From: Psychromonas ossibalaenae ATCC BAA-1528
Lineage (GTDB): Bacteria > Pseudomonadota > Gammaproteobacteria > Enterobacterales > Psychromonadaceae
Length of the DNA: 64,000 bases
Assembly (NCBI RefSeq): GCF_000381745.1
Contig: NZ_KB906968.1
Span: 160,111-224,110 of the forward strand
Direction of reading: 5' to 3'
The translations under genes were made by a program, and so were the position numbers. This document shows, one piece after another, positions 18,446 to 28,588 of the stretch; positions within the stretch are counted from its first letter, which is position 1; every line of letters starts with the position of its first letter. The notes below the pieces were generated by a model, which saw nothing but the letters and a program-made list of their open reading frames with translations, ran no database searches and had not been told where the DNA came from.

Positions 18446-19069
18446 TTACTCCCCCTTCTCTGGCTGATGCAGTGTTTGTAAATCTTCTTCAACTTCATGA
18501 CCGGCAATCATACGGTCTACTTTGCCGGTAAGAACCTGCATGAAAATTTGTAAAAACCGGAAAGTCAGCATTGCCATACCCAGCGGCAATGCAAAATAAG
18601 GAATAAAACGCGGCAGTTTTTCATAGGACTCACCTTCGTTTAACCAGACGCTGAGAAACTGTAATATGTCCGGCATAGGAATGTCATCGGTTTCGTACCA
18701 GGCGCGCTCGGTGACAAAAGGAAACCAGTAATTCCATGAACCGATTAACAGCAGCACGGAAAAACTTAAGCAGCAGAAAACCGCAGTTAACGCACAACCT
18801 TTACGCAGCGGCTCAGGAAGCAGATTAATCACCACGTCCACACCAATATGGAAATGCTTTTTCACACCGTAGGAGGCGCCAACCAGCACCATCCAGGCAA
18901 ACATAAAAACAGTCAGCTCTAATGCCCATAAAATATTACCGTTAAATACATAGCGGAAAACAACATTAGCAAAGGTCAGCAGGGTCATCAGGCCTAAAAA
19001 CAGGGCAATTAACGTTTCTTCTATATAATCTGTAAATTCCCCTAAGCGGGTAAAAAATCCATTTTTCAT
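18446..19069 (-). CDS. dctQ: TRAP transporter small permease DctQ
   Basis: The protein is 207 residues with four membrane helices. The TFANVVFRYVFNGNILWALELTVFMFAW segment with the EL(T/A) helix is typical of DctQ. The loop between helices 3 and 4 is longer than usual (VTERAWYETDDIPMPD...), as in DctQ of Vibrio-like species. It joins DctM in the membrane. Confidence 0.93.
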   Translation of the reverse strand: MKNGFFTRLGEFTDYIEETLIALFLGLMTLLTFANVVFRYVFNGNILWALELTVFMFAWMVLVGASYGVKKHFHIGVDVVINLLPEPLRKGCALTAVFCCLSFSVLLLIGSWNYWFPFVTERAWYETDDIPMPDILQFLSVWLNEGESYEKLPRFIPYFALPLGMAMLTFRFLQIFMQVLTGKVDRMIAGHEVEEDLQTLHQPEKGE

Positions 19070-19120
19070 GCTGCTCTCCGAAAGTATTTATGCTGACATT
19101 TCAGGTTTATTGACTGTGCC

Positions 19121-19165
19121 CTAATCTGCAGAAAAACAAATACAACTTATTTTCAGGCAGATTAG
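19121..19165 (-). other. Inverted repeat between dctP and dctQ
   Basis: CTAATCTGC and GCAGATTAG form a perfect 9-bp stem with a 27-base loop in the only sizeable gap of the dctPQM operon. Such a stem could protect the dctP end of the message or lower expression of dctQM relative to the abundant binding protein. Confidence 0.4.
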
Positions 19166-19175
19166 ATGCATAAAG

Positions 19176-20174
19176 TTACTGGTTTGAAGCAATAGCGGCT
19201 TCAATCAGATCACTGCCGATATCCTTCTCAAACTGACTCCACACGGGTTTAAGTGCATTCACCCATGCCTGACGCTGCTCAGAGCTTAAGGTGCGCACCT
19301 GGCCGCCGGACGCAATAATATTCTGCTTGCTCTCTTCGTTTACTTTACTCGATTCCGCATTTCTCAACGTTGATACTTCAGCAATGATGGTACCTAACTG
19401 CTCACGCACATCACTTGGCAGATCTTTCCACCAGGAATTTGAAGTCACTACCAGATAATCTAAAATACCGTGATTAGTTTCCGTTACACCATCCTGTACT
19501 TCGAAGAATTTTTTACCGTAGGTGTTCGACCAGGTATTTTCCTGACCATCGATAACCTTAGTCTGCAGACCGCCGTAAACCTCTTTAAAAGACATTTTCT
19601 GCGGATTAGCACCAAGCTGTTCAAACTGCGCTACTAATACATCTGAAGCCTGTACTCTAAACTTCAGCCCTTTCGCATCACCCGGCAGCAGAAGCGGTTT
19701 GTTGGCCGACATTTGTTTCATGCCGTTGTGCCAGAAATCCAGTCCTTTTAATCCGCGTCGTGTCATTGCATTTTTCAGCTTCTCTCCAGAAGCTGAATTT
19801 TGAAAGCGGTCTACAGCATCAACATCTGCAAACAGGAAAGGCAAATCGAAAATTCGATATTTTTTGGTTATTTTTTCAAACTTAGATAATGAAGGCGCCG
19901 CCATCTGCACATCCCCGTTCAACAGCGCCTCTAGTACTTTGTTATCATCATAAAGTGTTGAATTAGGAAAAACCTGCATGCATGCTTTACCATTCATCTC
20001 ACTGTTAACACGCTGCTCTAATAACGAAGCAGCAATCCCTTTCGGGTGTTTGTCGGTATTAGTTACATGACTGAATTTAATGACTATTTCACCTAGATCA
20101 CAGTTAGCATTAGCATTGAAACTGAAAAGTGCGGCGGCTGTACTGATAGATAGAATTACTAGAGGTTTTAACAT
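19176..20174 (-). CDS. dctP: TRAP transporter dicarboxylate-binding protein DctP
   Basis: The protein is 332 residues with a signal peptide (about 1-23, ending FNANA). Motifs of the DctP family include IKFSHVTNTDKHPKG, the ligand-binding KFRVQASDV region with the conserved arginine, and EVYGGLQTKVIDGQENTWSN. It binds C4-dicarboxylates in the periplasm and delivers them to DctQM. An aaggagta ribosome-binding site precedes the ATG. It is first in the operon, behind the sigma-54 promoter. Confidence 0.95.
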   Translation of the reverse strand: MLKPLVILSISTAAALFSFNANANCDLGEIVIKFSHVTNTDKHPKGIAASLLEQRVNSEMNGKACMQVFPNSTLYDDNKVLEALLNGDVQMAAPSLSKFEKITKKYRIFDLPFLFADVDAVDRFQNSASGEKLKNAMTRRGLKGLDFWHNGMKQMSANKPLLLPGDAKGLKFRVQASDVLVAQFEQLGANPQKMSFKEVYGGLQTKVIDGQENTWSNTYGKKFFEVQDGVTETNHGILDYLVVTSNSWWKDLPSDVREQLGTIIAEVSTLRNAESSKVNEESKQNIIASGGQVRTLSSEQRQAWVNALKPVWSQFEKDIGSDLIEAAIASNQ

Positions 20175-20234
20175 TTTGTACTCCTTGTACTGCAGTTATG
20201 GTGCCTGGTTTATTGATCTGGTTATCAGCTATAG

Positions 20235-20250
20235 AGCAATCGGCAGGCCA
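20235..20250 (-). promoter_or_regulatory. Sigma-54 promoter of dctPQM
   Basis: On the minus strand TGGCCTGCCGATTGCT matches the sigma-54 pattern TGGCACG-N4-TTGCW with correct spacing and the invariant GG and GC. Transcription would begin near 20224, about 50 bases before dctP. DctD, encoded nearby, is the expected activator. Confidence 0.75.
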
Positions 20251-20260
20251 ATGTTAACAG

Positions 20261-20301
20261 GATGTAAACAAACGCTTTGACAGCGCAGTTATGGTTACAT
20301 C
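20261..20301. promoter_or_regulatory. Inverted repeat upstream of the dctP promoter
   Basis: GATGTAA and TTACATC are separated by 27 bases, just upstream of the sigma-54 promoter where an enhancer-binding protein such as DctD would bind. This is a position-based candidate without a known consensus. Confidence 0.3.
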
Positions 20302-20398
20302 TTATTAACCTAACTATCATTAAAAGGAATTAGAAATGGGTGGGAATCCACCCTTTTATTTGTTGATTTGGGTGAAAAATCACCCGTAATTTAGATGT

Positions 20399-21346
20399 TC
20401 AGCTGTTATCTTTTTCGATGAAATGTCTTTCTAAAAAACGGTTACAGATAGCAGCAACATTTTCCTGCGGGGATAAAGCAAAATTAATAAATGCCTGGGC
20501 AATAGGTGACAGGTGTTTGCTTTCATGATGTACCAGATACCAGCTTCTAACCAGCGGAAAATCTTCAACATTTAGCTCAACCAGGCAGTTAGTTGCTAGT
20601 TCAAGAGTGAGACTATGCCGAGAAAGTGCAGAGATCCCTAAATCAGCCATCACCGCCTGTTTGATGGTTTCACTGCTCCCGAGGATCATATTCGGCTGTA
20701 TGCTTAACTGATGCGCCTGCAGAAAATCTTCCAGTGCCTTGCGGGTCCCAGAGCCCTTTTCCCGAAAAATAAAAGCATGCTCAGCCAGCTCTTTGAGCTT
20801 AATATTTTTCCTTTCGGCTAACGGGTGATTCGGGCTGGCGACAATAACAATTGGATTATCCACAAAGGGATGACGTTTTAATGCCATGGACTCAGGAATC
20901 ATGCCCATAATAACTAGATCGTCTTTATTCTCCTGCAGGCGCTGAATCATCTGTTCTCGGTTAACAATATCCAGATGCAGGTTAACTTTCGGATAACGTT
21001 TGTGAAAAGCACCTAACAGATGCGGCGAAAAGTATTTGGCACTGCTGACGGCGGCCAGGTGAAAGTCCCCTTCCAGATTACCTTTCAATGCACTTAACGT
21101 CATATCCATACTGTCGAAACGTGCAAACAGCTCATCACAAAAATTATTTAACTCCAGCCCGGCTGGTGTTAAATACAGCTTTTTACCTATTTTTTCAAAT
21201 AACGGCAGATCCAGATTACTCTCTAGCTGTTTAAGCTGAATACTGACAGCCGGCTGAGTCAGGCCTAACTCCTGACCTGCTTTGGTATAATTCATTGCCA
21301 AAGCAACCTGGCGGAAAACTTTTAACTGATGTAATGTGGCACGCAT
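20399..21346 (-). CDS. LysR-family regulator (CbbR-like)
   Basis: The protein is 315 residues from the ATG at 21346, preferred over the upstream TTG because family members start M-x-x-T-L-x-Q-L. The N-terminal HTH is NYTKAGQELGLTQPAVSIQLKQLE; the effector domain includes EKGSGTRKALEDFL and ADLGISALSRHSL, as in CbbR and CysB-type regulators. It is divergent from the carbonic anhydrase gene with a 131-base gap, so it probably controls that gene and perhaps other carbon-dioxide-related genes. No carbon-fixation genes are in the window. Confidence 0.85.
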   Translation of the reverse strand: MRATLHQLKVFRQVALAMNYTKAGQELGLTQPAVSIQLKQLESNLDLPLFEKIGKKLYLTPAGLELNNFCDELFARFDSMDMTLSALKGNLEGDFHLAAVSSAKYFSPHLLGAFHKRYPKVNLHLDIVNREQMIQRLQENKDDLVIMGMIPESMALKRHPFVDNPIVIVASPNHPLAERKNIKLKELAEHAFIFREKGSGTRKALEDFLQAHQLSIQPNMILGSSETIKQAVMADLGISALSRHSLTLELATNCLVELNVEDFPLVRSWYLVHHESKHLSPIAQAFINFALSPQENVAAICNRFLERHFIEKDNS

Positions 21347-21477
21347 AACAACCAACCATAAACTAATACTTATGACCTTGATAATATATATTAATTTTTA
21401 TTTATGCAATTAATCCATTAGTATGCTCTACACTTATCGATACTATCGACGGCATCGATTAATAGAGGAATAACATT

Positions 21478-22113
21478 ATGGCGGCAACAGACAAGTTAAT
21501 AGCGGGTTATCAGCGTTTTCGTGAAGGATATTACCAGCAGAATAAAGAACAGCTTCTGAAGCTGGCAGAGCAGGGACAGTTTCCTAAAATAGCAATAGTC
21601 TGCTGCTCTGACTCCCGAGTAGATCCGGCCATTATTTTAGACTGCGAACCGGGTGATCTGTTTGTTATCCGTAATGTAGCTAACTTAGTTCCCCCTCGTG
21701 AAAGCTGCGACAGTTTTCACGGTACCAGTGCTGCACTTGAGTTTGCTGTTAACGGCCTGCAGGTGGAAAGCATTATTGTGCTCGGACATACACAATGCGG
21801 CGGTATTAAGGCTTTAATGGATAGCGAACCGACTTCAAAACCGGACACATTTATTTCTAAATGGATGAAGCAGCTGGAACATGTCCGTAATGAGATATTA
21901 GAAGATGAAAACTGCTGTGATAAAGAACAGCGTTACCATGTCTGTGAACAAAAAGGCATAGTACAGTCTCTGACTAATTTAATGACCTTTCCATGCATAG
22001 AGGAACGCGTAACGACAGGTAAACTGAAACTACACGGCTGGTGTTACGATTTAAACAGTGCAGAGCTGTTTGCCATGAGTAACAACAGCGGTGAGTTTAA
22101 AAAAATAAGTTAA
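21478..22113 (+). CDS. can: Beta-carbonic anhydrase
   Basis: The protein is 211 residues. Zinc ligands Cys43, His104 and Cys107 lie in CCSDSRVDP and VLGHTQCGG, with the Asp45/Arg47 catalytic dyad. It converts carbon dioxide to bicarbonate in the cytoplasm. Its ribosome-binding site is agagga, 8 bases before ATG. It is divergent from a CbbR-like regulator, and a perfect hairpin ends the gene. Confidence 0.95.
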   Translation: MAATDKLIAGYQRFREGYYQQNKEQLLKLAEQGQFPKIAIVCCSDSRVDPAIILDCEPGDLFVIRNVANLVPPRESCDSFHGTSAALEFAVNGLQVESIIVLGHTQCGGIKALMDSEPTSKPDTFISKWMKQLEHVRNEILEDENCCDKEQRYHVCEQKGIVQSLTNLMTFPCIEERVTTGKLKLHGWCYDLNSAELFAMSNNSGEFKKIS

Positions 22114-22129
22114 TAAGTTATAGCATTGA

Positions 22130-22157
22130 GAAGCTTAAAGTACTCGAGTTAAGCTTC
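22130..22157. terminator. Bidirectional hairpin between can and the HD-GYP gene
   Basis: GAAGCTTAA-10-TTAAGCTTC is a perfect 9-bp stem in the 47-base gap between convergent genes. No long T run follows, so it is a moderate candidate. Confidence 0.6.
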
Positions 22158-22160
22158 CCG

Positions 22161-23336
22161 TTAACCTTCGTGGGCTAAGAACTCCATAATCTGCTCCATA
22201 TTCAAATCGAAATCATCCGCCCGCACGCACTTTACAATCTGTTCTTCGAGCATTTCTGATAAATCTATATGGTGCCCGAATTCAAAATTTTTCGGCCCAA
22301 GACTATAAAATGGTCTCACATTAGGCCGAATAGGATCCTGACGATTATGGCTTTCAACAATGGCCAGCTTATTAGAGTCAAGCTGTACCAGTGCACCAAC
22401 CGGATAAACGCCCATACAATGTATAAACTGATCTACTAGCTCTGAATCCAAATGCTTGTTTTTCGCCAGACTACGCAGAATACTGAAAGCTTTAACCTGA
22501 GCATAACCTTGTTTATAGCAGCGATTGGAGGTTAATGCATCGAAAATATCACAAACAGCAATCATTCTGCCGTAGATTGATATCTTGTTTTCTTTGAGGC
22601 CGTTAGGGTAACCTTCTCCATTGAGTTTCTCATGATGCTGAGCAGCTACTTCTAAACTTAAGGCGCTGATATCAGCAGTTTTACTAATTATCTCAATAGA
22701 ATGGGAGGCATGTGACTTCATGATTTCAAATTCAGGATCTGTGAGCTTTCCCGGTTTATTTAGTATCGCTTCGGGTACTTTTATTTTACCCACATCATGC
22801 AGAAATCCGCCTACCGCTAACTTTCGCACCACCTCTTTGTCCATTTTAAGATGAAAAGCAAAAATGCTGATCAACACAGATACCGCGACGGAATGTTCCA
22901 GAAGGTACTCGTCTTTGTTACGGATATTAAGCACGTACGCAAGTGCGTCAGGATTGTTAAAAATAAGCTCAATGGACTCGTCGGTGACCCTGCTGACCGA
23001 TTTTAAATCCAGCGGGCAGCCGTTTTCAGCATCATGAAACAGTTTTTTCTGAATATTTTTGGACTGGTTAAATATTTGCCGAGCTTTAACAATCTCCTCC
23101 TGAAAAAATTTATCCTGTGGCTTTCCAGCCGCCGAGGCTTTTCTAGCTTTAGGCATATTGATGCTTTTATCCATATCAATCAATACACGTTCGATACCTT
23201 TATTTTTAAACCTGTCAATAATCGTTTCATTTTCAATCAAACCCGCTTCAGTCAGTTTAAACTTTCCCTTAGGTAAAGTGATATCCACTAGATACATACC
23301 GACACGGATTTCTGAGATGTTCTTTTCAATTATCAC
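22161..23336 (-). CDS. HD-GYP domain cyclic-di-GMP phosphodiesterase with DUF3391
   Basis: The protein is 391 residues. Residues 1-125 form a DUF3391 domain (EIRVGMYLVDI start). The HD-GYP domain follows, with FLHDVGKIKVP at 178-188 (HD at 180-181) and HHEKLNGEGYPNGL at 234-247. All the metal-binding and GYP residues are present, so it should be an active cyclic-di-GMP hydrolase. This class governs motility-to-biofilm switching; the specific pathway here is unknown. No receiver domain is attached. It is monocistronic. Confidence 0.92.
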   Translation of the reverse strand: MIIEKNISEIRVGMYLVDITLPKGKFKLTEAGLIENETIIDRFKNKGIERVLIDMDKSINMPKARKASAAGKPQDKFFQEEIVKARQIFNQSKNIQKKLFHDAENGCPLDLKSVSRVTDESIELIFNNPDALAYVLNIRNKDEYLLEHSVAVSVLISIFAFHLKMDKEVVRKLAVGGFLHDVGKIKVPEAILNKPGKLTDPEFEIMKSHASHSIEIISKTADISALSLEVAAQHHEKLNGEGYPNGLKENKISIYGRMIAVCDIFDALTSNRCYKQGYAQVKAFSILRSLAKNKHLDSELVDQFIHCMGVYPVGALVQLDSNKLAIVESHNRQDPIRPNVRPFYSLGPKNFEFGHHIDLSEMLEEQIVKCVRADDFDLNMEQIMEFLAHEG

Positions 23337-23585
23337 AAATTAAAACTCCAGTTTATACGTCTATCAGCACCAGTCAGGAAGATCGTAGAGCGCTCTTTTT
23401 TAAAGATGAAGATCTCTGAATATTGTTATCAGGTTAACTCTGCTCAATAGAAGATACTCTTCTGTGCATCACAACTTTTAATTAAGTTTAGACATAAAAG
23501 GCTCTGAATGAAGATCCTGTGGGCAAGTTCATTTAAAAATGAAGCAGATGTAAAAACCAGATGGGAACTTACATACAGATATTCG

Positions 23586-23612
23586 AAAAAGGGACTATCA
23601 AAACAGCCCCTT
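23586..23612 (-). terminator. Intrinsic terminator of yebC
   Basis: On the minus strand AAGGGGCT-8-AGTCCCTT is followed by a T run, starting 7 bases after the yebC stop. Confidence 0.75.
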
Positions 23613-23618
23613 ATCTAC

Positions 23619-24362
23619 TTATAAACCGGCAGCTACTTCATCGGAAATGTCACCGTTATGATAAACCTCCTGCACGTCATCATCGTCTTCTAAGGCATCG
23701 ATTAAACGCAGCAGCTGCGGCGCTGTTTTAGCATCTAACTCAGCTTTGGTTGAAGGCACCATAGTAACTTCAGCATGGTCAGCTGCAAAACCGGCCGCAT
23801 CCAATGCATCTTTTACAGCGCCGAAGTCATTAGGTGCAGTAAATACATCAATCGAACCGTCTTCATTACTGACTACATCATCAGCCCCCGCCTCTAAAGC
23901 CGGATCCATCAATGCATCTTCATCCACGCCCGGCGCATAAGAAATAACACCTTTTTTATCAAACAGATAAGAAACACTGCCGTCAGTACCTAAATTACCA
24001 TTACCACGGGAAAAGGCATGGCGCACACTAGCAACGGTACGGTTTTTATTATCAGTCATAGTTTCAACTAATACCGCTGTGCCGCCGGGGCCGTAACCTT
24101 CATAGATAATAGTCTCAAGCACCACATCATCTAATTCACCGGCACCGCGCTTAACAGCACGCTCAATCGTATCGCGGGTCATATTATTAGACAGAGATTT
24201 ATCAATAGCCGCACGTAAGCGCGGATTAGCATCGGGATCAGAACCGCCTTCACGGGCAGCTACGGTTAATTCTCGAATAAACTTGGTGAATACTTTGGCG
24301 CGTTTAGAATCCTGTGCCGCTTTACGGTGTTTGATATTTGCAAATTTACTGTGACCTGCCAT
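23619..24362 (-). CDS. yebC: YebC/PmpR-family protein
   Basis: The protein is 247 residues with the invariant start [21 protein letters not shown] and the [25 protein letters not shown] and [12 protein letters not shown] motifs. The family was described as transcriptional regulators (PmpR) and more recently as factors easing ribosome stalling at proline runs. It lies downstream of aspS, as in enterobacteria, but a terminator and a MITE now separate them. Confidence 0.95.
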   Translation of the reverse strand: MAGHSKFANIKHRKAAQDSKRAKVFTKFIRELTVAAREGGSDPDANPRLRAAIDKSLSNNMTRDTIERAVKRGAGELDDVVLETIIYEGYGPGGTAVLVETMTDNKNRTVASVRHAFSRGNGNLGTDGSVSYLFDKKGVISYAPGVDEDALMDPALEAGADDVVSNEDGSIDVFTAPNDFGAVKDALDAAGFAADHAEVTMVPSTKAELDAKTAPQLLRLIDALEDDDDVQEVYHNGDISDEVAAGL

Positions 24363-24410
24363 CTCTATTTCCTCTTAATATTTAAGACCTTAATGAGGTA
24401 ATTATAAATA

Positions 24411-24446
24411 AAAAAAAGGGGAGATAGCTAATGCTAACTCCCCTTT
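24411..24446 (-). terminator. Intrinsic terminator downstream of aspS
   Basis: AAAGGGGAG-14-CTCCCCTTT with seven Ts on the minus strand. The MITE at 24476-24640 sits between it and the aspS stop, so the insertion seems to have moved the terminator about 190 bases from the gene. Confidence 0.8.
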
Positions 24447-24475
24447 CCTTAACAGTTTAGAAATATTCTAAACTA

Positions 24476-24640
24476 TTATACCAAATCCACTAATTTTCTA
24501 TTCATTTATGCTTGTTAAAATGGACGCTAGCTTCGTTCTTGATTTTGTAATTAGAGTAACTAGTTACTGCAATCAACGCCTTGCTTTCATCCATTTTTTC
24601 TACGCCTAAACAGATTATCTAATTAATGGAATTGGTATTA
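24476..24640 (-). mobile_element. MITE-like element, copy 1 (overlaps aspS stop)
   Basis: This ~165-base non-coding element has terminal inverted repeats TATACCAAATCCA and TGGAATTGGTATTA. It is about 90% identical to the copy at 26635-26800 in the same orientation. An inner pair, aaaatgga(c/t)g and catccattttt, would make the RNA fold. The TAA stop codon of aspS lies in its terminal bases, so the insertion fixed the present end of aspS. No transposase is encoded; it must have been moved by one elsewhere. Confidence 0.85.
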
Positions 24641-26413
24641 TTCTTGTTCTGTTTTCTTTTCTGCAATCACTGCCACATTCAGCTCGGCAAGTGCCGCCGG
24701 ATTAGCAAAACCTGGAGCGTTTGTTAGAGGGCAAGCAGCAGAAGCGGTTTTCGGGAAAGCAATCACTTCACGAATTGAGCTAGTACCTGTCATTAACATC
24801 ACAAGGCGGTCTAAACCAAACGCTAGACCTGCATGTGGTGGAGCACCAAACTGCAGCGCTTCAAGTAAGAAACCAAATTTATCCTGTGCTTCTTCATCAC
24901 TGATATTTAAGATACGGAAAATCGCAGCCTGCATATCCTGCTTATGGATACGCACACTACCGCCGCCAAGTTCACAACCGTTTAATACCATATCGTAAGC
25001 ATTAGAGATAGCGCCGACAGGGTTAGCTTCCAGCTCTGCAGCAGTCAGGTTGATTGGAGCAGTAAACGGGTGATGTAACGGTGTTAACGCACCGTCTTCT
25101 AATGGTTCAAACATTGGGAAGTCTATTACCCAAAGTGGTTTCCACTCGTCTTTAATTAGCCCTAAGTCTTCAGATACTTTAAGACGTAATGCACCGATTG
25201 CTTCCGCAACAATATTCGCTTTATCAGCACCAAACAGAATGATATCGCCGTCTTGTGCGTTTGTACGGCTTAGAAGCTCAGTAACAATCTCTTCGTTTAA
25301 GAACTTAGCGATTGGTGACTGCACGCCTTCAAGGCCTTTAGCTGCTTCATTAACTTTCATCCATGCTAGACCTTTAGCACCGTAGATAGTCACATATTTG
25401 CCGTACTCATCGATATTTTTACGAGAAAGTTTAGCACCGCCCGGTACACAGATAGCAGCAACACGGCTGTCTGCATCGTTAGCAGGATCTGAGAATACTT
25501 TGAATTCTACTTCTTTTACTAAATCAGCAATATCAACCAGTTCAAAATCAATACGCAGATCCGGTTTATCACTACCAAAACGGCGCATCGCATCTGCGTA
25601 AGTCATTTTAGGGAAAGTGCCTAAATCAACATTCAGCATTTTTTGGAAAAGCTTAACAATCATCTCTTCCGTTTTATCCATCACCTGTTCACCGGTCATG
25701 AACGATGTTTCGATATCGATTTGAGTAAATTCAGGCTGACGGTCAGCACGTAAATCTTCATCACGGAAACATTTAACGATCTGGTAGTATTTATCCATAC
25801 CAGACATCATTAATAACTGTTTAAACAGCTGTGGTGACTGCGGCAGTGCAAAGAACTGACCTTTATGCGTACGGCTTGGTACTAAGTAATCACGCGCACC
25901 TTCCGGTGTTGCTTTAGTTAAGATCGGCGTTTCAACATCTAAGAAACCTTCATCATCTAAGAAACGGCGTACAAAGCTGCTTACTTTAGAACGGAAAACC
26001 ATACGCTCAGCCATTTCAGGACGACGTAAGTCTAAGTAACGGTAGCGTAAACGCTGCTCTTCAGAGTTTTTCTGGTTACTGTCCAGCGGCAGCGGCTCAG
26101 AGCGGTTTAAGATTTCCATCTCTAAACCACGAATTTCGATGCCGCCTGTGGTCATATCTTTATTGGTTTGACCTTCTGGGCGTGGTCGAACTTCACCTTT
26201 AATTTTTACACAGAATTCGTTACGTACTGATGCGGCAACGGCAGTTGCTTCTGGTGTATCACCATCAAAGAAGACCTGCACGATACCTTCGCGATCTCGC
26301 ATATCTAAGAAAGTTACACCGCCTAAATCACGCTGTTTATTAATCCAACCTACTAGTTCAATTTCTTGACCAATGTTTGCTTCAGTCACTTCACCACAAT
26401 ACATAGTGCGCAT
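24638..26413 (-). CDS. aspS: Aspartate-tRNA ligase
   Basis: The protein is 591 residues, normal for the bacterial type with the GAD insertion domain. The OB-fold anticodon domain begins MRTMYCGEV; class II motifs include [45 protein letters not shown] and [15 protein letters not shown]. It charges tRNA-Asp. The stop codon lies in the end of a MITE; the last few residues (KKTEQE) are not conserved, so enzyme function should be intact. The 5' side is followed by a 410-base gap holding the second MITE. Confidence 0.98.
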   Translation of the reverse strand: MRTMYCGEVTEANIGQEIELVGWINKQRDLGGVTFLDMRDREGIVQVFFDGDTPEATAVAASVRNEFCVKIKGEVRPRPEGQTNKDMTTGGIEIRGLEMEILNRSEPLPLDSNQKNSEEQRLRYRYLDLRRPEMAERMVFRSKVSSFVRRFLDDEGFLDVETPILTKATPEGARDYLVPSRTHKGQFFALPQSPQLFKQLLMMSGMDKYYQIVKCFRDEDLRADRQPEFTQIDIETSFMTGEQVMDKTEEMIVKLFQKMLNVDLGTFPKMTYADAMRRFGSDKPDLRIDFELVDIADLVKEVEFKVFSDPANDADSRVAAICVPGGAKLSRKNIDEYGKYVTIYGAKGLAWMKVNEAAKGLEGVQSPIAKFLNEEIVTELLSRTNAQDGDIILFGADKANIVAEAIGALRLKVSEDLGLIKDEWKPLWVIDFPMFEPLEDGALTPLHHPFTAPINLTAAELEANPVGAISNAYDMVLNGCELGGGSVRIHKQDMQAAIFRILNISDEEAQDKFGFLLEALQFGAPPHAGLAFGLDRLVMLMTGTSSIREVIAFPKTASAACPLTNAPGFANPAALAELNVAVIAEKKTEQE

Positions 26414-26634
26414 TATCGTTTCCTGTTTTAAATACGTTACAAAATAATTGCGCGCATTATAACCCCAAGCACTTGTAAAATACCAGTTGCAGGGGTGTTA
26501 AGCAGGCCAGAATAGTGCTTATTTTCATGTTGAAAGAGACGCAATTTTGAAAGTAACTAAGTCCTTTAAATAAAATGCTGATCATCTTGCTTAATTTAAG
26601 TAAAATACGCCCTCAAAATTTATCGCAGATGTAA

Positions 26635-27555
<921 letters not shown>

Positions 27556-27601
27556 ACATTTCCACGCACAACAAAACAGACTGTCCAATAAAGGCTTATA
27601 G

Positions 27602-28588
27602 ATGATCGACTTTACAAACTTTTACAGCACTATTGCTAAAAACCGCTTAAGCCACTGGCTGCGCACTCTACCAACGCAGCTGCATGAATGGGAAAATACC
27701 CATGTGCACGGCAAACTGGCCAGCTGGATCCGGGTTTTAAATAAATTCCCGGAAATTAAAACCGCTAATATTGAGCTTAAAGAGCGTGTTGAAATCGGCA
27801 GCGATAGTGAACTGTCCAACGGTGAAAGCAAAAAACTGGAAAATCTATTACAAAAATTCCATCCCTGGCGCAAAGGGCCTTTCCATATTCACGGCGTGCA
27901 TATCGATACAGAATGGCGCAGTGACTGGAAGTGGGACAGAGTGCTGCCGCATATCAGTCCGCTTAAATACCGCTACGTTTTAGATGTCGGCTGCGGCAGC
28001 GGTTATCATATGTGGCGAATGCGCGGTGAAGGTGCAGAGTTTGTGGTGGGTATCGACCCGAGTGATCTTTTTTTATGCCAGTTTGAAGCCGTACGCCACT
28101 TCGCTAACAAAGATCCGAACGTTAACCTGCTGCCGCTTGGTATTCAGGAACTGCCGAAACTTGAAGCGTTTGACACAGTATTTTCAATGGGGGTTTTATA
28201 TCATCGAAAATCACCTATGGACCATATCACCCAGCTGCAGGACCAGTTAATTGAAGGCGGCGAATTAGTATTAGAGACCTTAGTCATTGCTGGTGACGAA
28301 AATGCAGTATTAGTACCGCAGGACAGATACGCTAAAATGCGTAATATCTGGTTTCTGCCAAGCGCAGAAGCGTTAAAACTGTGGGTAGAAAAATGTGGTT
28401 TTGAGGATGTACGTATTGCAGATATCAACGATACGTTAACTGGTGAGCAGCGCAGTACCGCCTGGATGACCAATGAATCCTTAGAAGATTATTTAGATCC
28501 TGATGATCCGACAAAAACCGTAGAAGGCCACCCGGCACCAAAACGCGCCCTGCTGATAGCCAAAAAAGCATTTAAACCGATCAATTAA
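27602..28588 (+). CDS. cmoB: tRNA U34 carboxymethyltransferase CmoB
   Basis: The protein is 328 residues. [25 protein letters not shown] and the methyltransferase motif [15 protein letters not shown] are characteristic. CmoB transfers the carboxymethyl group from CmoA's product to 5-hydroxyuridine in tRNA. Its stop codon overlaps, tail to tail, the stop of the flagellinolysin gene by 4 bases. Confidence 0.97.
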   Translation: MIDFTNFYSTIAKNRLSHWLRTLPTQLHEWENTHVHGKLASWIRVLNKFPEIKTANIELKERVEIGSDSELSNGESKKLENLLQKFHPWRKGPFHIHGVHIDTEWRSDWKWDRVLPHISPLKYRYVLDVGCGSGYHMWRMRGEGAEFVVGIDPSDLFLCQFEAVRHFANKDPNVNLLPLGIQELPKLEAFDTVFSMGVLYHRKSPMDHITQLQDQLIEGGELVLETLVIAGDENAVLVPQDRYAKMRNIWFLPSAEALKLWVEKCGFEDVRIADINDTLTGEQRSTAWMTNESLEDYLDPDDPTKTVEGHPAPKRALLIAKKAFKPIN

